From the NCBI GenBank assembly GCA_022410635.1, contig JAJVDF010000497.1, positions 695,782 through 759,781 on the forward strand: DNA of 64,000 bases. The letters are read 5' to 3'. The notes below the pieces were generated by a model. The model made no database searches. It was not told the DNA's origin and saw only the letters and a list, made by a program, of their open reading frames with translations. The number at the start of each line of letters is the position of its first letter. The first letter of the stretch is position 1. Source of the stretch: Tretioscincus oriximinensis (lineage: Eukaryota; Chordata; Lepidosauria; Squamata; Gymnophthalmidae). Made by a program: the position numbers and the translations under genes. Positions 34,701 to 64,000 of this stretch are shown here, in pieces.

Positions 34701-35499
34701 GATGATTGATATGCTAAAGTGCTTGCTGCTAGCCACCCTTTAAAATGTTACATGTTGTCATAATATTGATTGATTATAGTTGAAGTCAAGGCTTCAGAAA
34801 TTACTTCCTATAATCAGCTTAAAGTGTCGGTACAGCATTCCACAGAAAATAAAAGTGACAATTTAGAATGCTGTTTTGCCTGTTTAACCACTATAGAAAT
34901 AATTGTCAAGATTGCTGGAGGCTTATGACTCACACCATTTATTTGGGATTCTTTTTTTTTTTCACCCCACATTGTGAAAGGTCCAATTATCAGTTAAAGA
35001 AACAAAAACCGAATGAAGTCAAGCAATGGCTTCTATTATTGTACAATCACGTCACTTCTTCAAACAAATCAAATACCAATGTTAGCAATATTGGTGCCAA
35101 CTTGCCTGTGGCAATCCTACCTGTTGATCACTATTATTATATGCCTATTTTATTTCTTAAAACTTATTATGTTCACCTTTGGAGTCTTTATAAAGAGTCG
35201 GCGGTAAAAGAGTGAAGGGTTAAAGTGAAGGAAGCAACTATCTTTTTCAATACAATGAGACAGAAGGAATGTCTGACTAATATATGAGTAACTAAGGATG
35301 GGCTGCTGTGTTTTTTTCTATTTTTTAAATGGCAGTGCTGCTCCAGATTGATTTATCTACTGAAAAGAGGAAGAGAGAAAACGGGAAAAAATAAAATGAA
35401 AGTGGACAAAGGGTATGGGAATGAGTAAGAAAGCCATTCTCACGAAGAGCAGATTACTCTGGTGTTATCTCAACACTTACTTATAATCCATAAGTTCAG

Positions 35500-35606
35500 A
35501 TGCAGATGTGTCTACGAAAGCTTATGCTACCCACTTTTCTCAAGTTAGTCTCAAATGCTACTAGCTCCTTTGCTAGAGACTAACATGGCTATTTCTCTGA
35601 AACTGG
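35500..35606 (-). repeat. Single-arm copy of the hairpin family
   Basis: The plus strand reads 'gtgtctacgaaagcttatgc', 'acccacttttctcaagttag', 'ctagctcctttgctagagac', 'atggctatttctctgaaact': head and one arm, no inverted second arm, no 12-bp duplication found. Confidence 0.8.
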
Positions 35607-36014
35607 GAAGAACGTGTTCATATTTATATCTTAAGATTTCTTTAGCCTACTAGATAGAATACAAAAATGGAAGGTGAACTGCCAATCCAAAAAGACTCTA
35701 ATTGGTTTCCAAAGATAGTACAGAAAGTTTTGCACTGCCATGGAGAACGGAAAGAAATGTAAGTTCTGACAGAACAAATGCAAGGTGGCCATTGGGAGTG
35801 CTAAGAACATAAGAACATAAGAAGAGCCACCCTGGATCAGGCCACAGCCCATCGAGTCCAGCATTCTGTGTCACACAGAGGCCCACCAGATGCACCTGGG
35901 CAGTCCGAACAGAGGAAAGCAAAATATGCTGCTCCTGTTCGTGACTCCCTGCAAATGGTATTTCAAGAGTCCTGCCGGTTGCTCCATCCCAGAGGCGACA
36001 TCCAGACAACTATC

Positions 36015-36362
36015 TTAGTATCCATTTATACCCTTAGTGTCCATAAACCTGTCTAGTCCTGTCTTGAAACTATCCAAGCTGTTAGCTACCACTACCTCTT
36101 CAGGAAGTAAATTCCACAGGCCGATGACCCTCTGGGTGAAAAAATACTTTCCTTTGTCTGTTCTCACTTTTCTACCCAACAGTTTTAAGGAGTGCCCTCT
36201 GGTCCTTGTGTTGTGTGATAGAGAAAACATTTTTTCTCTATTCACTCTGTCGATCCCATGCACTTCAATCAGATCACCCCTCAAACGTCTCCTTTCAAGG
36301 CTGAAGAGACCCAGACGTTGCAGCCCTGCTTCGTAAGGGAGGTGCTCCAGACCCTTGATCAT
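36015..36362 (-). pseudogene. CR1 ORF2 C-terminus, frameshifted
   Basis: Reads MIKGLEHLPYEAGLQRLGLF, then SLERRRLRGDLIE, GHSLKLLGRKVRTDKGKYFF and FKTGLDRFMDTKGINGY and stop. It is the direct continuation of the RT open stretch, displaced by a one-base deletion at about 36359-36365. Confidence 0.9.
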
Positions 36363-37813
36363 TTTGTTGCCCTTTTCTGCACCTTCTCCAGTTCCAAAAT
36401 ATCCCTCTTGAGATGTGGCCTCACCACAGATTTATAAAGAGGCAAAACAACATTTGCTGACTTATTTTCGATTCCTTTCCTAATTATCCCCAACATGGAA
36501 TTTGCCTTTTTTGCTGCTGCTGCACACTGGGTTGACATTTTCATTGAATTGTCCACTAACACCCCAAGATCCTTTTCTTGCTCGGTCACAGAAAGCTTGG
36601 TTCCCATCAGGTGGTAGGAGTAGTTTGGGTTCTTTGCCCCAATATGCATGACCTTGCACTTGCTTAAGTTGAAGTGCATTTGCCACTTTGATGCCCACTC
36701 ACCCAATTTCAATAAATCACTCTGGAGTGCCTTACAATCATTTTCTGTTTTCACAACCCTGAACAGTTTAGTGTCGTCAGCAAACTTGGCTACTTCACTA
36801 TTTACCTCAGCATCCAGATCATTTATAAATATATTGAAAAGCAAGGGTCCCAGTACAGATCCCTGGGGTACCCCACTTCTTACCTCTTTCCACTCAGAGA
36901 ACTGTCCATTTATTACAACCCTCTGTTTTCTATCTTTTAGCCAGTTTCCAATCCAGAACAAAGTCGGTCCTCTTATACCATGAGTATGGAGCTTTTTTAG
37001 AAGCCTTTGATGAGGGACTTTATCAAAAGCCTTCTGAAAATCTAGATAGACAATATCAACTGGATCCCCTTTATCTACATGTTTGTTAACACTCTCAAAG
37101 AATTCTAGCAAGTTGGTAAGGCATGATTTACCTTTGCAGAAGCCATGCAGAGTTTCATTCAGCAAAGCGTGCTTCTCCATGTGTTTAGTAATTTTGTCCT
37201 TAATTAAGGTTTCCAACACTTTACCTGGAATTGATGTTAAACTGATTGGTCTATAATTTCCGGGATCACCCCGGGATCCTTTTTTGAAGATTGGTGTTAC
37301 ATTAGCTACCTTCCAATCTATTGGTACTATGCCTGATCTTAAGGAAAGATTAAATATTTTGGTTAGAAGTTCGGCAATTTCGCATTTGAGTTCTTTAAGA
37401 ATTCTTGGGTGAATGCCGTCTGGCCCTGGAGATTTATAAATGTTCAGCTTATTTAGGCTAGCAAGGACCTCCTCCCTTGTTATCTCTATCCCGTTCAATT
37501 CCTCTGGTGTTCTTTCTGAGAAAACTAAATCTGTTGCGGGTAAATTCCCTCTGTCTTCTTCAGTGAAAACTGAAGCAAAAAATTCATTTAACCTCTCTGC
37601 AATCTCCACGTCCTCCTTAATTATGCCCTTTTGTCCATTGCTGTTGAGTGGTCCGACGGCTTTCCTGGTAGGATTCTTATTTCTGATGTATTTGAAAAAG
37701 TCATTATTTCTTTTAATATTCTTTGCAATGTGCTCCTCAAAGTTTTTCTTTGCATCCCTCACTACCACCTTGCATTTGGTTTGCCAGTTTGTGCTCCCTT
37801 CTGTTCTCCTCAC
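36359..37813 (-). pseudogene. CR1 ORF2 reverse transcriptase domain
   Basis: A 484-codon open stretch on the minus strand with the ordered RT motifs: YKSPGPDGIHPRILKEL, NYRPISLTSIPGKVLE, YLDFQKAFDKVPH (first catalytic Asp), GVPQGSVLGPLLFNIFINDL, KFADDTKLF (FADD active site, near 36760-36780) and SKCKVMHIG. It is joined to the endonuclease part by a frameshift near 37740-37810 and runs into a stop at 36359 because one base is missing in RATKMIKG. An 11-residue piece ([11 protein letters not shown]) is missing after VVRPH compared with the copy at 50.8 kb. Confidence 0.95.
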
Positions 37814-38755
37814 TAGGATAAGCCTTCCACTTTTTAAATGAGCTTCTCTTCATTCTAATTACTTCCTTTACTGCAGAGGTAAGCCATACGGGTGTCTTCT
37901 TGGACTTGGCAGAACCCTTTCTTCTCTTGGGAATGCATTTTATTTGAGCTTCCAATATTGTATTTACAAACAATTTCCACGCTTTTTGAAGGGACTGGAC
38001 TTTTCTCACTTTCCCTTTTATTTTATTTTTTACCATTTTCCTCATTTTGGGAAAATTTCCTCTGTGAAAGTTGAAAGTTACCGTGTTAGAACTGCTTGAC
38101 AACTTTCTGTCCACATTCAGGTTGAAAGTTATTGTATTGTGGTCACTGTTTCCTATGGGATCAGTTACAGTCACATCTTGTATCAAGTCCTGTTCATTAC
38201 TTAGGACTAAATCCAGGATTCCCTTTCCCCTGGTTGGTTCTAAAACCACCTGCTCTAGGAAACAATCAGTTAGCATGTCTAAGAATTTTATCTCTTTTTC
38301 ATGAGTTGAACAAGAGTTTGCTCAATCAATGTGTGGATAGTTGAAGTCTCCCATTATTACTACTCTTCCCTTTTTGGAAGCTTCAATGACCTCATGTTCC
38401 AAATGTGTATCGCTTTCAGGTGTTTGTTTAGGAGGCCGGTAGCATACTCCCAATATTAGACTTGTTTTCTGACCTGATAATGCTATCCATAGCGCTTCTG
38501 TGGATGGGTCTGTTTTACCTGGAAATTCCAATTCGTAGGATTCAACCTCTTCTTTAACATACAAGGCTACACCACCACCAGGTCTCCCTTTCCTATCTTT
38601 TCTGTATAGTTTGTAACCTGGGATTACTGTATCCCATTGGTTTTCTTCTGTCCACCAGGTTTCAGTTATGCCAATAATATCGACATTATTGTCAATCACT
38701 AAGCATTCCAACTCCCCTATTTTTGCTCGGAGGACAGTGCTGAGAACATTGCTTA
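37737..38755 (-). pseudogene. CR1 ORF2 endonuclease domain, one nonsense codon
   Basis: Minus-strand translation shows IGITETWW (catalytic Glu), GGGVALYVKE, CYRPP, MGDFNYPHID and, further on, GNSDHNT (the SDH motif of AP-type endonucleases). Between MGDFN and SDH a TGA at 38322-38324 replaces what is probably a Trp codon (TGG to TGA); the frame is the same on both sides. The domain is otherwise complete except for about the first 20 residues lost to 5' truncation. It is followed by the basic linker (KKTPVWLTSAVKEVIRMKR). Confidence 0.92.
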
Positions 38756-38799
38756 AAACATTAAATAATAAAAACTTATTTAAGAAGATGCAGGAAATT

Positions 38800-39085
38800 A
38801 GTGGGACCATTGAATGACAGTGAAAAGAAAAGGGTAATTAAAGAAATAAACATTGCAGAAAAAGGAAGTTATCACAAGTCCTAATAAACTAAATGCTAAT
38901 AAATCCCCAGGTTCAGATAGCATTTGTTCAAGAGTTCTTAAAGAATTAAAATATGAAACTGGTCTTCTGAAGAAAATATGCAATTTTTCCCTAAAACAGA
39001 TTGTGCCTAAAGCTTGGAATATAGCAAATGTAATACCAACATTCAAAAAAGGATCCAAGGGCAATCCAGTTGAGTCAGCTTAACA
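38800..39085 (+). pseudogene. Fragment of a second CR1 RT, opposite orientation
   Basis: The plus strand encodes NKLNANKSPGSDSICSRVLK, then ELKYETGLLKKICNFSLKQ, WNIANVIPTFKKGSKGNP, homologous to LNIYKSPGPDGIHPRILKEL ... VANVTPIFKKGSRGDPGNYR of the 36-kb element but clearly a different subfamily. It starts within about 100 bp of the truncated 5' end of that element, so the two lie 5' to 5'. Confidence 0.85.
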
Positions 39086-39149
39086 TCCTTAATAAACGGA
39101 CAATTCTTAGAGATCCAGTTTGTGACTTAGTTTCATAAAATGCTTCATG

Positions 39150-39235
39150 TTTCATAAAATCTGATGAAGTAGACTTGTTTATGAAAGATCATGCTGCCTA
39201 TCCCATTTCTACAAGACTTACCTGGGCCCGGATTA
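39150..39235 (-). repeat. Partial copy related to the hairpin family
   Basis: 'aatctgatgaagtagacttg' and 'tttatgaaagatcatgctgc' match the arm end (..agtagacctgtctacgaaagcttatgcc) of copy A. Degraded. Confidence 0.4.
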
Positions 39236-39454
39236 ACATAGGAATTGAAAGACAAAATAGGGAGTTGCTAGTACATTGCAATTCTGCCACAACATCTGTA
39301 TATAAAAGCATGTAGAAGTAGAATAATAATATATCAGTGTCCAAATTCTATCATATCATTCTATTGACTAGCATGGCCAATAATTAGAGTACAAAACTAC
39401 CTAGAGATGTACATACCTCCCAGTGCTTTTCTGATTTGTTTATTGCACCTTGTT

Positions 39455-39572
39455 AATATTTTGCATTCCTCTGTTCAGACTGCCCAGATGCTATTGATGG
39501 GCCTCTGTGTGAGACAGAATGCTGGATTAGATGGGCTCTGGGCTGATTCAGTATGGCTCTTCTTATGTTATC
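39455..39572 (+). mobile_element. CR1 LINE 3' end
   Basis: 'cctctgttcagactgcccag', 'ggcctctgtgtgagacagaa', 'tgctggattagatgggctct' and the tail 'cttcttatgtta'. Confidence 0.88.
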
Positions 39573-40655
39573 CCTCAGTAAAGTACTGAAGGATATTTAA
39601 CATCCCACTCGATCCTCCTCACCAGGACAGGTCATACTAAATTAGCTGTAACAGCCGAAATAGAATAGCTAAAAAATAATTAAAGGTCCATATAAGAAAA
39701 GAACCTCATTTCTGCAGATGAAGCCCAATTTTGTATGCCTAGCTGTGTATTTGTTGTTTTGAGGTACCATTAGATCATGGCTGATTGCTAGATATCTTCA
39801 TGAGTACCTCCATGGAACTGTCTTGTCAGAGGTACGAAAGCGCTTTGCTATTTCCTTCAAGGAATATACTTGAAAGTATTTAAAATATTCCTTGAGACTG
39901 GAAATAGAACACAAGACGAGTTGAAGTTTGTGCTTATGTTAACACATTATTGGAGCAGGTGTTATTAGTCCACTTGGGACAGGTAATAAGCATCCTTTAT
40001 AAGACAGTAAAACACAACAGTTTTAAGAGAATGATAAATTAGGCATTACTTTTTTTCCTTCACTGATACATAAAACATTCTCCCTAGTCTCTTTGCACAT
40101 TGTGCTGAGTGCAAATCTGTTTGGCCACTAATTTACAGATTTTACTGTGTGAGTAACTGTCAGTATATTTGACTTTGCATTATGGTACAGGAAGCTTTCA
40201 TTGTCATGAAATATAGTTTCCCAAGCGTTAGGGGAGATGAAATAAAAAATCCTCATGCGTACAAAACAAGAATAAATTATTTCATATTGGGAGAGAAAAC
40301 TTCAGACTTGTCATAAACCTCCAACTTAAGTCCAAAAGTTTAAACACAGTAAATCACCATAGGATAGCTATAATTTCTTGTGGTTAAGGTACTGATCAAC
40401 ACAGATAATATATATTTAAAGAATTTCATGATCAAAAAATCTAATTTACTTGCTTTATATTAGGGAACATCATGATCAGGTTAAACTATTTAAAGAGCTA
40501 TGAGTTCTGAACAAATATTTGTTTTAAATAAAAATTTTATTGAGTAAATGAATGATGAGATTATTAATTAGTCAACTGATTGTATTAATTTACAAAATGC
40601 TAAAGTGAATATAAAACATAAAAGTTCAAGCTTCATATAGATATAGATATATATA
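39573..40655. other. Intergenic DNA, nothing recognised
   Basis: No exon or repeat family was recognised downstream of FAM204A in this stretch. Confidence 0.5.
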
Positions 40656-40659
40656 GATA

Positions 40660-41430
40660 TACCTCGTTATAAAGAACATCATAACAAAATTCTCAAAGTA
40701 ATAAACAAATTAGGAAGTCCTGGCAGAACATCATTGAGAACAATGTAAAAATGCTCCCGCTATAACAAAACCTGTAATAAAAACCTTTACTATAACAAAT
40801 TGATTTCTGAGCCCTGCCTATTCTGCAAGACCTTGACATGCAAGTGGGGCGGGGCGTTCAGTACAGACTAAGATTTTTAAAGCAACAGCAAAGATTTTCA
40901 AAGCCACCAATGAATGGCAGGATTAAATCCTCAGAATTGCGATGGATAATTGGGACAATCACTGGGTCCTGTGTAAAAGTAAAGACATTTATCCTGGTGA
41001 GATGAAAAGTAGCAAGGGAAAGCCGTTTGCAAGAAAAGGCGGCAACTCATTTTTGAAATGGTTTTTGATATTTATAAGTGTGTTAAGACAGAAAGATTGT
41101 CCCCAATAAGCCTCATTCCAGGATGTATCTCAGAATGGGAGCCTGATGTTCACATGTTAATGTATGGGGTCTGCTATAATCTACACTGGCCAAGCTCTGT
41201 CCTGAAATATAGCTTAGAATAAGGCTCAGTGGGGACATGGTATTGAAGTCACTTTTGCAATAGTGTGGAATGTTTACAAGTGCATTAATGTCACTTTTGC
41301 ATTGGTTTTTGGCATTTAGAAGTGTGTTACTGTGATAACATACTGAAGTCATTTTTATGCATTGGTTTCAGTATAACAAAGTTTCATTATAACATACACA
41401 TTTTCCTGGTCCCTTGGAGTTTTTTTAAAT
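40660..41430. mobile_element. pogo/Tigger-like DNA element remnant
   Basis: Left 'acctcgttataaagaacatc' and 'ctataacaaaacctgtaata', right 'cagtataacaaagtttcatt' and 'ataacatacacattttcctg' have the CTCGTTATAA/TATAACAAA end signature of Tigger/pogo-like elements. The middle is decayed with no clear transposase. It contains an inserted or adjoining MITE at 41100-41260. Confidence 0.45.
41100..41260. mobile_element. Degraded copy of the MITE seen at 43937
   Basis: 'ggccaagctctgtcctgaaa', 'tatagcttagaataaggctc' and 'aggctcagtggggaca' align with 44068-44115 ('accaagctctgtaccaagat', 'ataacccagaacaaggctca', 'gtggggacaggg'). The left half is eroded. Confidence 0.6.
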
Positions 41431-41499
41431 ATAAAGTTTTTTATATTAGGAGAATACTTAGCACACATTATACTTGCTGAAAAGACCTTAACACAAAAC

Positions 41500-41788
41500 A
41501 AGCAACTTTCATAATAATGACTTTATTTTCAATATTTCCATAGTTAGACACTTTAAAATTTTAGAACATGTGAAAGATGATTGGAAACATTTCCAAATCT
41601 GAAGATGGAACATTTGAGATAGACTAGAGAAAGCATGGGATGAAAACCTAAATTATTCCACAGTGATTTATTTAGCTGCAAAATGAATGCAAATAAAATC
41701 CAAATTAAATATAATTTATGTATCTTCCATATTAACATACTTTGTCCATCAGCTTTAAACTGCTTTTCCCTTTCCAAAGCACAATTGA
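41500..41788 (-). promoter_or_regulatory. FAM204A: FAM204A 3' UTR with two candidate poly(A) signals
   Basis: Downstream of the TAG codon the minus strand holds AATAAA at 41667-41672 and again at 41522-41527 (read as TTTATT on the plus strand). The second is followed by a T-rich stretch. Either could end the transcript, giving a 3' UTR of roughly 120-280 nt. The exact cleavage site cannot be seen. Confidence 0.55.
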
Positions 41789-63751
<21,963 letters not shown>

Positions 63752-63929
63752 CTGTTGAAGGATGAAAAATAGAAACTGAAAATGCTAGGATTCAAAATAA
63801 TAGTTATTTTAATCTGGAATAGTATTTCTAGCAAGAATACTTAGGAGAATCTCAGAAACCAACAGAGAAAATGGTTGGTAGCATGATCTTTTATATCAAT
63901 TTTAGCCCAATTCACCCTCTGCCTTTTTC

Positions 63930-64000
63930 TGCTTGAGTGCAACTGGAGGCCAAAATGTGAGACAGAGTATTGGACTAGATGTTTTATTCCAGAACAAAAT
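63930..64000 (+). mobile_element. Partial CR1 LINE 3' end at window edge
   Basis: 'actggaggccaaaatgtgag', 'acagagtattggactagatg' match the end of the TTATGTTCTTA-type CR1 family; cut by the window. Confidence 0.6.

Larger units (their letters stand above)
35802..38765 (-). mobile_element. Long CR1-type LINE, 5'-truncated, about 2.96 kb
   Basis: The 3' terminus is 'taagaacataagaacataag' (plus strand, 35802-35821), i.e. a TTATGTTCTTA tandem tail. The body is ORF2 with apurinic-type endonuclease and reverse transcriptase, then about 200 bp of 3' UTR. It stops at about 38755-38765, inside the N-terminal part of the endonuclease, so the element is 5'-truncated, the normal result of target-primed reverse transcription. 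ORF2 has one nonsense codon, two frameshifts and one in-frame 33-bp deletion, otherwise highly readable, so the copy is moderately young but dead. Confidence 0.95.

Noticed and set aside
36037..38344. Several plus-strand open frames of 60-130 codons
   Set aside because: All are antisense shadows of the minus-strand CR1 ORF2.
58..41400. Search for exons of a second host gene
   Set aside because: No stretch combined splice sites with recognisable protein content; short open frames here lack family resemblance.

Overview
The window is vertebrate nuclear DNA, most likely from a squamate reptile (a lizard). This rests on spliced exons with consensus GT/AG sites, an AT-rich background, two CR1-type LINE lineages (one ending in repeated TTATGTTCTTA-type units, one in ATTCTATGATT-type units), tRNA-derived SINEs, many short DNA transposons, and a repeat family carrying the sauropsid-type motif 'agccgtgttagtctag ... 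cataagctttcgtagac'. No species can be named from sequence alone. Scattered single Ns and one ~115-base N gap show a draft short-read assembly.

The only host gene I can support is the 3' part of FAM204A on the minus strand. Six coding exons (63661-63751, 61255-61291, 59800-59899, 58255-58344, 42153-42259, 41789-41840) join in phase to 477 nt: 158 codons plus a TAG stop. The 5' exons lie beyond the right edge. The fifth intron is about 16 kb and holds CR1 fragments, a 0.7-kb DNA element, a Tc1/mariner element and two blocks that look like conserved non-coding elements. Everything left of about 41.5 kb is downstream intergenic sequence with no exon I can recognise.

Layout. 1-14 kb: mostly featureless, with a CR1 fragment, a decayed Tc1 element, an 81-bp palindromic MITE and a hAT-like remnant. 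14-20 kb: a GAA/GAAGGA microsatellite with a gap growing from a SINE tail, a 464-bp hAT MITE with intact 8-bp duplication, a tRNA-SINE interrupted by a palindromic MITE, and a second copy of that MITE. 20-35 kb: CR1 3' ends, a probable solo LTR, an asymmetric hairpin element at 26.3 kb and another at 34.0 kb, a tRNA-SINE and L2-like ends. 35.8-39.1 kb: a long CR1-type LINE (minus) with endonuclease and reverse transcriptase still readable, abutting another CR1 RT fragment in the opposite orientation. 40.6-41.4 kb: a pogo/Tigger-like element containing a second MITE. 41.5-63.8 kb: FAM204A. The right edge has CR1 3' remnants.

The most unusual signal is a family of asymmetric hairpin elements (26303-26517, 34038-34239, 59232-59340). 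Each has a unique ~40-bp head followed by a near-perfect palindrome, ends at the same internal motif, and is flanked by a perfect direct repeat of exactly 12 bp. The two arms at each locus share variants absent from the other loci, which suggests the second arm is made by copying the first at or after insertion.
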